Assembly: GCA_004802705.1 (NCBI GenBank) | Contig: SGPL01000268.1 | Span: 1-44,314, forward strand | DNA from: Bondarzewia mesenterica | Taxonomy: Eukaryota > Basidiomycota > Agaricomycetes > Russulales > Bondarzewiaceae | Length of the DNA: 44,314 nucleotides | Reading direction: 5' to 3' | In this document: in pieces, positions 1 to 10,915 of the stretch | How positions within the stretch are numbered: the first letter of the stretch is position 1 | How the letters are laid out: each line of letters begins with the position of its first letter | Position numbers and translations under genes: made by a program | Notes under the pieces: model-generated | Database searches by the model: none | What the model was told of the DNA's origin: nothing | Seen by the model: only the letters and a program-made list of their open reading frames with translations

Positions 1-514
1 AGGGCCATTTTGACCCCCCCAGAATTCGGACTCTAGTCGACTAAAATTGACTACAGTTCATGACTAGTTCATGACTAGGGCTATTACAAATGGTAAGAAT
101 TCTGTGACTAACCTGGCTTCATTCTGTTTGTAGTAAGGCTTTATCGGTCGACCAGGATCTCTAATTACTGGTAAGTAAGCAACAAGTCAGACTTCAAAGC
201 TACTAGTTCTTCATCCACTCTTGTCTCATCCTCTTGCTTTCTCATCTTCCATCATTCTCCCATCATGCAGGGCCAAAATTCCACTCACTATCTTGCTACC
301 TATTCACTAACGCATTGCGTGAGCCCCTTCTCACATCATTCAGGAGCTGTGATGATGGTCATCTCTCGCCAATGAACTCTGCCCCTTTCATGCCCAGTAT
401 GCATGTGATGCATGACTGGTATTTGTATCTGGCATCAGGCATAAATGGCAAGGAGAAGACTGGGTGCATTTCTTCAAATTGTTTTTTTCTTCTTATGTGC
501 TCATGCCTTCCCCC
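1..514. other. Non-coding stretch left of the satellite
   Basis: No convincing gene is seen. A 12-bp motif (gttcatgactag) occurs twice in a row near 57-80. The part at about 313-430 is related to 3859-3965: both contain the phrase gtgagcccc, a cacgtcatt or cacatcatt phrase, and a catctct-cgcc-gatgaa phrase in the same order. Each satellite cluster is therefore accompanied by one copy of the same flanking sequence. The short open frames here run into satellite repeats and look like chance. Confidence 0.5.
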
Positions 515-1570
515 ATCATGCCCACTGCCCCATCATTCCAATACGATGGGGCATGTTACTTACCTACCATGCTCTGTCTCATAATTTCAATATGACAGGG
601 TGTTTCACTTACCCACCACATCTACTCCCTGTCATTCTAACATAACGGGGCATCACACTTGTCCACTATGCCCTTGCTCCATTATTCCAACATGATGAGA
701 TGTTACACTCACCCACTACACCTCTGCATTGTCATTCTAATATGACGGGGTATCACACTCATCCACCACGCCTCTACCCCATCATTCCAAGATAATGGAG
801 CATCGCACTCACCTAGCACGCTTAATGCCCTGTCATGTTAGAATGACAGGCAGTAGGTGTTGTGGGTGAGTGTGATGCCTTATCATGTTGAAATAATAGG
901 GCAGTGGGCATCACTCATCCACTATGCCTACTGCCTCATCGTTCTAATATGATGGGGCATCTCACTCACCTACTATGCCCTGCCTCATTATTTCAACATA
1001 ACGGAGTGTCTCACTTGTTCACTATGCCCACTGCCCTATTGTTCCAACATGATGGGGCATCGCACTCACCTATCATGCACCTGCCCCATTATTCCAACAT
1101 AATGAGGTGTCGCACTCACTCACCATGCCTCTGCCTCATTGTTCCAACACAATGGGGTGTTACACTTGCCTACTATGCCCACTGCCTCATTATTCAAACA
1201 TAATGGGGCATTGCACTCACCCACCATGCCCACTGCCTCATCATTCAAACACAACAAGGTGTCTCCCTTGCCCAACATGTCCTGCCTCATTGTTCCAATA
1301 TGATAAGATGTTTTCCTCACCCAACATGCCCCCTACCTCATTCTTCGAATATAACAGGGCATTACACTCACCTAGCACCCTCCTGCCTCATCATTTTAAC
1401 ATGGCAGGGCATCTCGATCACCCAGCATGCCCTTTGTCTCATCATTTTAACATGATGGGGCATCTTGCTCACCCACCACACCCTCTGTCTTATAATTCTC
1501 ACATGACGGGGCATTGCGCTCACCCACCATGCCCTCTGCCCTATTGTTTCAACACAATGGGGCTGCATAC
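515..1570. repeat. ~50-bp satellite array with internal palindrome
   Basis: About twenty degenerate units recur roughly every 50 bp. The shared core is CCCCATCAT-ttccaac-ATGATGGGG, a palindrome able to form a hairpin. It is followed by a linker that reads gca-t-cgcactcaccca-c-catgccc-ctgc. Cores sit near 537, 580, 630, 681, 731 and 781, then at about 50-bp steps from 941 to 1550. The units at roughly 825-905 are inverted relative to the rest. Several open frames cross the array on both strands, but they only translate the repeat (periodic Cys/His/Pro-rich or Met/Val/Gly-rich peptides) and are not genes. Confidence 0.85.
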
Positions 1571-2440
1571 TACCATTGTCATCATGATTAGCAGTGAGAG
1601 TGGACAGAGTAGTCTTGGAGGTAGAGTATATATGAGTTCACAGACTTACAGCTTACAATCCATAAATATGTACTTCTTTCCATGTATTTCTCTATTGTAC
1701 CTATGCTATATATGCACACAGAAAAGTGTTTTCTATCATGATAGTATCGTGCATTGCTTAAATCAAGTTTTGTTCTGTCGCAGTAAAATGATGACTCAGT
1801 GATATAAGTAAATACTACGATGCTGTATCATATCTCTCTACTTGACTACTATATTTACCATTGCACTTGACAAGCTCACACTCAATTTCTTTCTCACAAC
1901 TATGGCAGATTATACATCATCTGCTATAGAAAGGCTTACTTCAGCCATAGTGAGTATTTCTTGTCTATTACACTAATTTTCTGTTATTTTCTGTTGTAGA
2001 CTCTGCAGCTGTGTAGCTTGCTTCAGGGCCATTTTATGGCCATTGCTAACTGCAGGGATTGTTAGCAGGGCATGAATAGGATGGTGGATATTTTGGTATG
2101 TGCTGTATTACTGTTTCTTTTGCACAAAGTTCTGATTCAAAGCAGAAATAGCTGTTCTTGTAATACATCCTTGCCTTATCCCTACAGCCCACTTGCATGT
2201 CTCTTTTGGTGAGTCTCTCATATTTTGTAAATCAAATTTGAGATTATTGACATGCTCTGGATTTAAATACTATTTTTGGTATTTTTCTTTATTTTTATTT
2301 TTTATTTTTTTGTTTGCTATGCTAGAAAGCATATGAATAAAGGCAAAAGCCACATTAAGTTATCTAAAGGGATATCATAGTGTAACTACCAGTGTAAAAA
2401 GTGCACAAATTGGTTGAAACCATCACTCCATTAGAAGACT
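1571..2440. other. No gene seen between satellite and AT-rich segment
   Basis: This is unique-looking, moderately AT-rich sequence with long T runs near 2280-2320. No open frame resembles a known protein and no splice-linked exons were recognised. Confidence 0.4.
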
Positions 2441-2918
2441 ATGCAGAAGCAAAACNANAAGGCATACAAAGAAAAGACATATAAAAANAAAANACATANA
2501 AAGAAATAATTTATATNATATTAATCACCATTTGNATCACAAAAATGTGCACTAATTATTATGCATATGTAGATTTAAAATATCTCAATGAAAGTGATAT
2601 ATCTTTGACTTTCATGAATACAGCATCTCTTACATCTTTGTATATAAAAATTATGTGTGCAAGGTTATGTATTGAGCGTGTGCAATGCAATTAATATACA
2701 TATCATACATTACTTGCTCAAATATTCAAATATATCACACCATGATTGTTGATCACATTGTTTGGTTATAAACTACTTTGTAATATTAATGTCAAGAAAG
2801 AGATAANTATAAANTATANATTAANATACAAAAAACAAATTAAATAGAGCTATTTTAAATAAAAAAAAGGTGAAAATATAGTTGAGTATATGAAGAATTA
2901 AAGCCTTACATTGCAGAA

Positions 2919-3197
2919 ATGTGTACATCTAGTCAACATAATCAAAGCGAGAAGTTTATGTTTTTTAAGTATTGTTCTTCATCATTAGCGGCAGAGTTTG
3001 GTTCAAAATCTGCATTTATTATTGCTAATATTCCATTAATGAATATAGTTGAGTGGCTGACAAAAGATCAGCTATTTACTATAGCAAATAAACATCAGAT
3101 TTATCTTAAAGTAAAAATATTAGTGTCAAGTTATGATTTCCTTAAAAGGGAATCATTCTTTTACCCTAGATTTTCTACATGGAATTTATACACATAG
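2919..3197 (+). pseudogene. AT-rich coding fragment, possible Helitron N-terminal remnant
   Basis: A 92-codon open frame lies in a very AT-rich block (about 2440-3240) sprinkled with single N bases. Base composition and codon use match the Helitron at 17121-22966. The fragment contains an LTKDQLFTIANKHQI stretch, which reminds me of N-terminal segments in basidiomycete Helitron proteins. That resemblance is from memory and weak. It is in the same orientation as the truncated Helitron to the right, so it could be a dispersed 5' piece of the same family. A chance open frame in AT-rich DNA is not excluded. Confidence 0.3.
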
Positions 3198-3469
3198 TCT
3201 ACTACAAAAGTGACTACAATTCCTTATAATTCAGTCGTAGTCAGTAAAAAATTGTTGTTGATGCACTTTTGTAGTTACCATTCACCGGTTAACTAGTGAT
3301 TCAATTTATTGGTAAGTTCTCTAGTCTTCATAATTGTAGTTGAACTACATTCTGACTCAGACCGCTTTATCTGCCACCCACCACTCAAAAACTCAAACAA
3401 AAAATCATAATAACACATCTCCAGCTCACTGTTTTGATTGACACAGTGGCATTCATTTTACCCCTAGTA
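3198..3469. other. Spacer before second satellite cluster
   Basis: No gene is seen. The stretch contains repeated short actac/agtc words (gactacaatt, gtagttgaactac, tagtctac) that resemble words in the first 140 bases of the window. This again suggests that the two satellite neighbourhoods derive from one duplicated sequence. Confidence 0.35.
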
Positions 3470-3790
3470 TATCTCTAGCCCCATCATTTCAGCATGCCTT
3501 AGGTTTGTGCTCATCCATCCCATCATGGGCCCTATCATTTCAGCATGATAGGGCATTATGCTNATCCGGCATGCCCTCAGCCCCATCATTTCATGCTCAT
3601 CCACCCCATCCTCAGCCCTGTGGTTTCAACACAATGGGATTTGTGCTCACTTATCTTGTCTCTGGCCCCATCATTTCAGCATGATGGGCTTCACACTCGT
3701 GCAGAACTACAGTTTTTGCGTTTCAACACGGTGGGCCTTCCATCTCACACGCAATATTCTTGGGCCACCATTTTAACATAAAGGGTTCAT
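3470..3790. repeat. Second, shorter satellite cluster
   Basis: Five or six degenerate units carry the same palindromic core as the array at 515-1570, for example catcatttcagcatgatggg near 3480, 3530, 3585, 3620 and 3670. The linkers are more diverged (gggctt-cacactc-tc) and at least one unit is partly deleted. A single N lies at 3563. Confidence 0.75.
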
Positions 3791-3858
3791 AACAGGACAC
3801 CAGATTGTGACTCATTGCACATTACATACAGAAACCTCTCTTACAACACACCTGTGAA

Positions 3859-3965
3859 TGATGCATCTTGTGAGCCCCATTTCACGTCATTCATTGCTTT
3901 TCTTCAAACTGTAAGTCATGTCATCTCTTGCCGATGAATTTTCCATTCATTCCTCAGTGACTGGC
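3859..3965. repeat. Diverged duplicate of the 313-430 flank
   Basis: The segment shares the ordered phrases tgtgagcccc, a cac-tcattca phrase, and catctct-gccgatgaa with about 313-430 near the start of the window. It lies on the far side of the second satellite cluster. Similarity was judged by eye; an alignment was not possible. Confidence 0.5.
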
Positions 3966-4458
3966 AATAGCAGAGAGATTAAAAGGCACTCAAGTGGAGG
4001 TGAAGGAGCTCCAAGCTCATCTGAAGGTGTGTCCGTTCTTTTAAAATTATGACTTCATGTCTTCTGCCTTCCTCCCTTCCATCTTCATTTTTACATGTGT
4101 CCAAGACATCATCTATGTCTCAATCTTCTACTGATCTTGCTTACTGAAGTCTTGTAGAACTTTTGCTGACTCAGTGTCATTCATTGCCAACCCAGTGTCA
4201 TCCACTATTGCAATTTGCCCCATGCCTATCGTCTGTGCCCATTCGATGCCCGAGCTGTTTGTATCTGCACAGCACTAGCTGAGAAGGATGAACATGTCTG
4301 ACAGGGTGCAAGAGCTTTCACAGGACCTCCAAAAGCCCAGCCAGAGGTATGTGTGACTGCCAGTAGTCAAACGACATGTAGCGCTCGAGCTCTGTGGAGG
4401 TGCCAGTTGTAAAAGGCTAAATTTTTGCCCAAATATATAATTTTTAGCTACAAGGAGA
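3966..4458. other. No gene seen
   Basis: Short open frames only. No splice-linked exons, repeats or recognisable motifs were found up to the start of the Helitron end at 4459. Confidence 0.35.
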
Positions 4459-4590
4459 TCACTTGTTAAGAGAGGGCCACTGCGTTGCATGGCATGAACG
4501 ATTCCCGCCTCTTTTTTAATCCAACTTAAACATCTTATTAAACTCCAGGACAAATTAATAATGATGCTGATCTCTCATCTAATGAGTGTA
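4459..4590 (-). mobile_element. 3'-terminal fragment of a Helitron
   Basis: Read on the minus strand, 4511-4459 matches 23004-23056 at 49 of 53 positions without gaps, counted by eye. It contains the same terminal hairpin (4476-4493). The similarity continues upstream on the minus strand to about 4590 and covers the end of the coding region: the last codons read SNERSAS here against LNERSAS in the larger copy. Beyond about 4590 the two sequences diverge, so only the last 130 bp or so of an element is present. Helitrons often leave such 3' stubs. Confidence 0.75.
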
Positions 4591-4925
4591 TATAATTTTT
4601 AATATTAAGAATATCTATTTTAGTTGGCTAAGTGCATGAGTGTTCATTGTACATTGAGCTATTAGTGAAAAACAAGGAGAAGTTTTAAAGTTTTCAGGTA
4701 TTTTGAGCCAACATACCTTTAACAATAATGTGCAGCACCATGGTGTCCAGAATCAATTTCTGGACAGGGCAGAAGTTTGGCTATGGATAGAGATTTAGCA
4801 AGCCTGCACTATGTGCACACCTATAATGTGGAAGTGTCGATCTAGTGCAAGGGAGGGAGATCGAAACTAATGTCAGGGAGTACAGAGCTTTGGGTATGGT
4901 CTAGTTCATGCATTTCTATGTGTCG

Positions 4926-4970
4926 CTGAACAATACGAGCGTAGCGCTGTTACGCTCATAAATTGTTCAG
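4926..4970. repeat. Isolated 45-bp hairpin-forming inverted repeat
   Basis: Arms CTGAACAAT and ATTGTTCAG (9 bp) enclose a second arm pair GAGCGTA and TACGCTC (7 bp) around a 7-nt loop, with a small internal loop between the pairs. No second copy was noticed and no gene adjoins it, so its role is unknown. Confidence 0.7.
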
Positions 4971-6420
4971 AACCAAAAAGTTGTCATGGTGGCTGAATTA
5001 TGCAAAGTCCGTATAAGATGGATCATGTCCAAAATACAGGCACCATGACTATACAAAAGGTTCTGAAGGCAATTTCTGAACGAATGACAAGGACAGCGAT
5101 CAAGCAAATTACAGGCAATCAGGCAACAAGAGAAGCTGGAAATTGCTGAAGAAGCTGATGAGAACGGCAACTGAAAGGAAGCGGTAAAGTCAATCACTGA
5201 AAGGGAGAGCAAGTTAATGCTGGAAGGAACACATAAAAGATCGGACTCACTCTGGGAGTGATCCCCTCATTTTCTCTCATGTCCATCTTTCCTACTCTAC
5301 CAGCGCCCACACCCACCTACTTGCCTCCTCCTGCTCCTCCTTCCTCTGCGCTCATCGACCATGCACTCCCATGCACTCCTGCTCCTTTTGTGGTAAAGCC
5401 GCCTTCTCGCTGGTCGACTGAATCCACCCAAGCCATTTGTCTTCTTTCTTTATTCCCTCCTGCTGTAGCAGTTCAACCCGTCCCTTGATTAATTCCTTCA
5501 TGGTTCATTAATGATGCACCTTTCCCAATTCTCCCCAACTCTTCTTTCCTCGTCCAATGTGGATCATCTTCATCAATCCCCATCACAGTCATCCGACTCC
5601 TCTTTCGCGATGGCCATTACGGTCTCTTTCTTATCGACATCGCGCAAGGCCCTGGCTTCCTCTGGATCCCCACCCGCTATCTCCCTAGAACCAATTGGCT
5701 CGCGCGTCTCTTCCATCAATTCGTACCCCCTCTTCTCTTTGCTGCCTACTTTGGTGTTCGACCAAGTGCGATCCACGTGAAGGTCCAGCAGGTATATCAG
5801 TGCAAGATCATAGAGGAGGGTAATGGGAAGCTTGGGTAGCAGTAAGTCCAAGCCAACCGATCAACCTGATAAGACTGAACATCAGTCTTCATCAAGACAA
5901 TCAACTCATTCCTGCTCGCATTATTGTCATCATCGACGACATCATTGATAAGTAGCGTGCAGGTATTCTGTTGATTGGCTGGACCCCTTTGGACTTACAT
6001 TACCTTGACTTGTCATTGTCTTTTTTTTGTATTGCGTGTTTGATATGTTCTTTCCCCCCCCACTCACACATACGGTCGCTCAAATTTGTTCTACTTGTCG
6101 TGCCTCATTATCTTGGTCCTCAAGTCTTGATTGACCATTTTACATTTATAAGAAGCAATAACGATGGAATTCTGAACAAGTAAGGACGCGACACATAAAT
6201 AACTCAAAAAATCGGAAAAACCAGCTGAAAAGCACCCTATACTTTCAAAAACAAGACTATGCGCAATGACTCCACCTATCAAGCACCTTGTCAAAATATA
6301 TCCTTGATGGATATAAGCAAGGGACATACAGACATTTTGAACAGTATTTTCCCCTATTTTTCCGAATTTCTTATCAAGAAGAACAAGTCTGTACAAGGAA
6401 ATCCAGGTTATCAAGCCCAT
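4971..6420. other. Unresolved region with an unassigned open frame
   Basis: No gene could be assigned. On the plus strand the frame around 5582-5830 reads as a hydrophobic peptide with phrases such as FLIDIAQGPGFLWIP and ARLFHQFVPPLL. It has no start codon nearby and no family I recognise. It could be a decayed gene or transposon remnant. The Pro-rich frame at 5258-5488 is likely compositional. An in-frame stop cluster follows near 5850. Confidence 0.3.
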
Positions 6421-7620
6421 TCCAGGAAATCATGGACTGAAAAACCNGGACAAATCCCATGGANAAAACTATGACTCTGACAAGGACCATAGACCTGTCC
6501 TATAGACCCAGAGACTGTACAGCCTTNCATTCCTTTGAGGCAGTNCATGCATGGCCTGGAGTTAACCCAGCCTCCCTGCATAGGCCTGTTGCATATTTCC
6601 AGATTTCACACCCAGCCTTGCCCAGCCTGGCATGGAGATCAGGACTAGTTCAGGCTAGCCCAATAATTGCACAGCCTTTATCATTCCTTGGAACATTCAA
6701 GACTTCATCCCTGGAATCAGCTGGAATATTCTGGTTTTTACCCAGCCTTTTCTGGCTTTAACTAGAATTTTCTAGGCTTCTCCTGGAACTTTGCACAGCC
6801 TTGTCAGAAAGGTATAAAAGGAGGAAGGGATGGAGCAGGTTTAGGACATTGAATTAACTTAGGAATTAACATTCCAACCACTCATCCACTTTCTATACTC
6901 TGGTAACCAGCTCTCTCAACTGACCTACTAATCATTATCCTTGAAGTTGTTCTTAGTGACTGAAGCCTTGTAGCTTTAAGTTTACTTATACTTCTAAGAT
7001 AGTAAATTAGTACAGCTAGTATTGTGTATACTAGCAAAGTTGTACTGCTAACCATTGTCTCAATCACCAATCACAGCTTAAATCTTATGCTCAGAAGTCC
7101 AGCCTTATCTTGTTGACATCTCAATCATCCTCAAGCTAGTAAGCTTTGAACAAGAAAAGTCTTGTAACAAAGTACTAGTGCATCTTCATCTCTATCCAAG
7201 TCCAGTCCAGGTTCAATCAGAGGCAAGTTCCAGTCCTAAGATAGGAGGAACTGTTGCTAGTCTGATTGTGCATAAGTATTTCTCTCTTGAAATTTAGTAA
7301 TGATTGCTAGGTTTCAGGAATTCTTCCAAGAATTTATCAGCAAGTCCAAGTCCAAGTCTTCTTCGGTATTAGGTTCAACTGTGACAAGTTGACTTAAGAC
7401 ATTTTATTGCATGTTCATTTTACCTTCAGCATTTGTCTAGTTCTCGGTCATTCGACGAGACTTATTTTAGTCAAGTCGGCGGTCGTGAACTAGACTCCGA
7501 TTACTAATCTGCTTTGAGATCTTGAATAAACAAGACCTTTTATAGATACACAACACCCGCTCACCCCGTATTCTTATTCAATACAAGATCAACAGAATAA
7601 ACATAACAACCTCCCTCAAA
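6421..7620 (+). other. LTR-like stretch with TATA box (unassigned)
   Basis: A clear TATA motif (ggtataaaagg, about 6811-6821) is followed some 700 bp downstream by AATAAA-type signals near 7524 and 7597, with no protein-coding frame between. Upstream are repeated cccagcct or cacagcct words. A promoter and polyadenylation signal without a gene is what a solo LTR would show. However, no second copy, no target-site duplication and no primer-binding site were found, so the assignment is only a guess. Confidence 0.25.
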
Positions 7621-7751
7621 ACGAACAACTAGGCTTCTCCAGGAAAGAAGGAAAACCTAAGTTAAGTCTAGGCACTGAAGCACTCACTTGGCACCTTTGG
7701 GTTGTTTTCCCATCCACGTGTAGCCTTCCCACTGCTTCTGCACATGACACT

Positions 7752-7862
7752 GTGCATTCATGTGCTACACTCATCCCGGGCGCTGCCCAAGGACGCTTCC
7801 GCCTAGCAAGGGAGGGCTGCCAGCGAGCCATCACTTTGATAAGCATGTGCGGTCGATTAGAC
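7752..7862. repeat. 111-bp direct repeat, left copy
   Basis: It matches 12376-12486 and 17010-17120 over the same 111-bp length. It starts at gtgcattc and ends at gattagac. The sequence to its left (7621-7751) shows no match to the corresponding sequence left of the other copies, so this is the left boundary of the array. Several differences from the middle copy are CG to TG or CA changes. Confidence 0.85.
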
Positions 7863-7901
7863 TCATATAAACCTACATTTTAAACCTGACTAATTGGCCG
7901 C
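7849..7901. promoter_or_regulatory. Putative recombinase crossover site, left copy
   Basis: Arms gcggtcgattagac (7849-7862) and gactaattggccgc (7888-7901) are inverted repeats apart from two mismatches. They surround a 25-bp AT-rich spacer. This layout, two inverted arms flanking a short spacer, is that of tyrosine-recombinase core sites such as loxP or FRT. The spacer here is longer than in those systems. The assignment rests on structure and position at the unit junction only. Confidence 0.55.
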
Positions 7902-8087
7902 ACGCTCCTTCTGTCGCTGCCAACAGGGTGATAGGTGAACACGGCGACCCATTTTTGGGGCCACCTGACGAGTGCGTGTGTGTATTACCCAAGTGTAAGC
8001 CGCAATCCTACGAGAACAGTGATGACCATGTAACCCTATTAAGTGTAGGATGGTGGGGTGGGTTGGAGGTGTCTGAATCTGTCAATG

Positions 8088-9095
8088 TCACTGAGGTAGC
8101 CTTGCAAGGTCGCGCTCAATAATAGTACGCCCATGCACGAGCGCTTGCAAGACGACAGCATTCTTTCGGATGTAGATTTTGAATGCCTTCGAGCTCCAGC
8201 GGCCCAGAGCCTGAATGTGTTCGTCAGGCCATCTGGCAGCAGTGAAGAATGTCGCCCCTCTGGATCTGAGGGAGTGCCCGGCATAGGTAGTGGGGAAGAT
8301 GTTGTGTAATCGGCGGATGAACCAGGAGCGTGTTGGAGGAGAGCCGCATTCGTGCAGCCATAATGCTGGCCGTAGTCAGAATTTGTGATCATGAGCAGTG
8401 AGATACATCAGAAAGATGGGTACTGGGTCAGATTCGAGATTAGAGGCAATAACGACTGTGCTCCCTTGATAGAATCGGTCACCCTTGTGATATGGTAAGA
8501 GGTAACCAACTGCGCTGTTGTAAACCTGGACAGAGGAGCGCTTGATGGTTTTGCGCCAGTCCCTGAGAGCGACCTGATCTGGTAGCACAAGTTCTCTAAG
8601 CCTATGCAAGGTGAAGAAACCACAGTATAGAATAGCTAGGAATAACATGTCGTCGAAGGTTGGATTAGGAAAGTGTGCCACAGCGGTAGCGAGATCCTCA
8701 ACTGACAAGGGATGCTTTCTGTTTGGAGGGGTCCGGTAAAGTTTTAAGCAACCGGTGAGGGTGCACGAGATGAGTGGTGCTGCTCGAATATCACGAACGT
8801 GCGGGAAAAATAGCTGCAAGCGGTTGCAAATACCAGATAAGTATGCTGCCACGAAGTCAGGCTGGATGTGATGCGACATGTAGACGATGAAAAAAGACAG
8901 GGTGTCTTCAGTAGGGGTGATGGGAAAAGCATGCAATTTGCAGAAGGTGAGGTAAGACTGGAGATGAGAGTCGTACGATGCTTGTGTGGCTTTGCCGAGA
9001 TCAGAACCAAGAGTGATGGTGCGTTCATGCACCAGTCGCTTGTATGTCCACGGCTGCCTAATCGGCTGCCGAGACGTGTTGTTGACCTCTAACAT
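8088..9095 (-). pseudogene. Tyrosine recombinase, left copy, nonsense mutation
   Basis: The frame has the same length (1008 bp) and reading frame as the intact copy at 12712-13719. It starts at the ATG that overlaps the pol stop. A TGA at 8376-8378 replaces a CGA arginine codon and removes the C-terminal catalytic half. Downstream of it the frame still reads the HSLR box and the GRWSSKAFKIYI box with the nucleophilic tyrosine. Glycine residues near both boxes are changed (LHRLRE for LHRLGE, SLRSRG for SLRSGG). The enzyme would be inactive. It is the third frame of the left retroelement. Confidence 0.85.
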
Positions 9096-10915
9096 ACTCC
9101 CGTGGCCCCCAGCGCATTCCGAGGGGGTAAAAATGGGAAGATACATAGATCGGGCGCATATTGCAGAGCTGTAGAAATTAATCCACGAGACAAGGCATCC
9201 ACAACTACGTTGTCTTGACCAGCAATATGCAAGACACGCAGGTCAATGCTGTGCTGAATAAGAACCTGGATCGCGAACAGAAGGATCTTGGTGTATACGC
9301 CATGGGCTGAAAGTGAATCGAAGATTTGAACTGTATTCAAATTATCAGTGAAGATAACCAGCCGTTTGGGAGGCCGCTTTAGCTCTGCTGCAAAAACGAG
9401 TGCCGATAGGACCGTAAGAGCTTCATACCAAAAAATGGTCTCCACACCCGCAGGGGGCAGAGTGAGCGGGCTGAGAAAGCCTTCCCAATGAAGCGGGCAC
9501 CAAAAACCCAAACCGAATGATGACGCGTCATTGTATACCAGCAAATCTGCTTGCTCGACATCCCAATCTTGAGCCTTCATCACGTAGATGCATGAGGAGC
9601 GCTCGAACATAGATGCAAACCAAAGAAGGTCGTGCATGACATCCTTGTTGATAGTGATCCCTGTGTGCGAGATTGTCTTCCCTTGTGTCTTGTCCCATGA
9701 TGACTGCAGTGCAGGCCACAGTAACGGAGCAATATTAAGGCCCCAGTTAGCATAGCCAAGGAGACGGAGCCATTCCACAAGCTTTCTGCAGCATTTGGGA
9801 GCATCACGCAGGAAGTCCCTAATAGCTGCAACAAGCTTCACCTGCACGCTGTCCTCGAGAGCAATTGTCATAACTTGAGCATTGATGTGAAAGCCAATAA
9901 TCATCAAGGAGTGCCCAAATTCCTGCTTCTTCTTTTCGTGCGGGATTCCTAAGAAGTCTCAAAGCTTCAACAGCTGCACCTGCTTCGCAGGATAAAATGC
10001 ATCATATGGTTTATAATGCACAAGCCGTGACTCTGCATCGTGCCCAAACATATCATCAACATAAGCCAAAAGCTCTAGAATCTTGCAGATATTGATGGCG
10101 ATCCACAAGACAAGCCCAAAAAATGAACACCAGATGAACCCACTCACGCGATCACCAAAGTTGTTGCATCTGTCAACTCGCCGCTCCCCATCGACGGTAA
10201 CCACCTGCTTGATTTGCCACAGAGGGTGAATAGGGAGCCGCCTATACGCCTACGACACATCTGACTTGAAAAGCCAGATAGGTGCTTCTCCCACCTGCGA
10301 GTGAGCCGCAAGCAAGTTGCACGCTAGATCCTGCACATTATCCAGCCAGATTCCAATGGCATCCCGATCGATCAATGAGTTGAGCGAGTAAGACCCAGCC
10401 GAATGGTCGATGACCATGCAAAAGGAATTCATATGCAGTTTCGGCACGGCATGGATCGGCATGCTATACATACCTGGCAAAAGGTCCTTGAAGGGCGCGG
10501 AAAATCTCTCTAGCCTCTCTTCTTCTGCACACTGCTGCTTGACAAATGCTAACCCTTCTGGTGTGAAGTTGTCATGCGACTCGTCCCAAGTATTGGGGTA
10601 CGGCGTGCTGGGACCTTCAGCACAGGGCCAAAAGCCAACATGGAGCCCTTGAACTACTGACTGCACAAACTCCAGGTTTGGATGGTCCCTGAGCATCCAC
10701 TCGAAATGATCCACATTAATCAGCATGACAATCCTGAAAAGATCGGGATGCTGCTGGATCGTCTGCTGGGCAACAGCATCACGCACGAAGTCCTGAGGCA
10801 CAGACAGCAATGGTGCTGCTGTTTCAGTGGCAGTCGCCGATGGTGTGACTGACAAGTTATCTTTTGATCAGAGGAAGCCCCGAAGGTATCGCGGAGCCTT
10901 CCTTGGCTGCAGCGT
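9089..10915 (-). pseudogene. RT-RNase H polyprotein, left copy, three stops
   Basis: It aligns without length change (1827 bp) to the intact pol at 13713-15539. Nonsense codons lie at 10868-10870 (TGG to TGA), 10250-10252 (CAG to TAG) and 9959-9961 (TGG to TGA). Between them the YVDD polymerase box (LAYVDDMFGHD) and the RNase H acidic boxes (VIFTDNLNTV and QDNVVVDALSRG) are still readable, so decay is recent or sparse. The position matching the possible pol ATG of the right copy is ACG here, which questions that ATG as the true start. Confidence 0.85.

Noticed and set aside
515..1570. CRISPR-like regular array
   Set aside because: Units are degenerate over their whole length with no unique spacers, no cas genes occur nearby, and the genes are eukaryotic with introns.
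904..1802. Long plus- and minus-strand open frames across the satellite (up to 231 codons)
   Set aside because: The peptides only repeat the ~50-bp unit in translation, both strands are open, and there is no start context or family match.
5258..5488. Pro-rich 76-codon frame as a gene
   Set aside because: CT-rich composition explains it; there is no splice partner or recognisable motif.
7616..7862. Minus-strand 76-codon frame continuing into the direct repeat
   Set aside because: Similar frames at 12222-12470 and 16856-17125 arise from the shared 111-bp repeat; the sequences beyond it differ, so there is no conserved protein.
8868..9174. Plus-strand frames opposite the left recombinase and pol
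   Set aside because: They are antisense to recombinase/pol and have counterparts in the right copy only because the DNA is duplicated.
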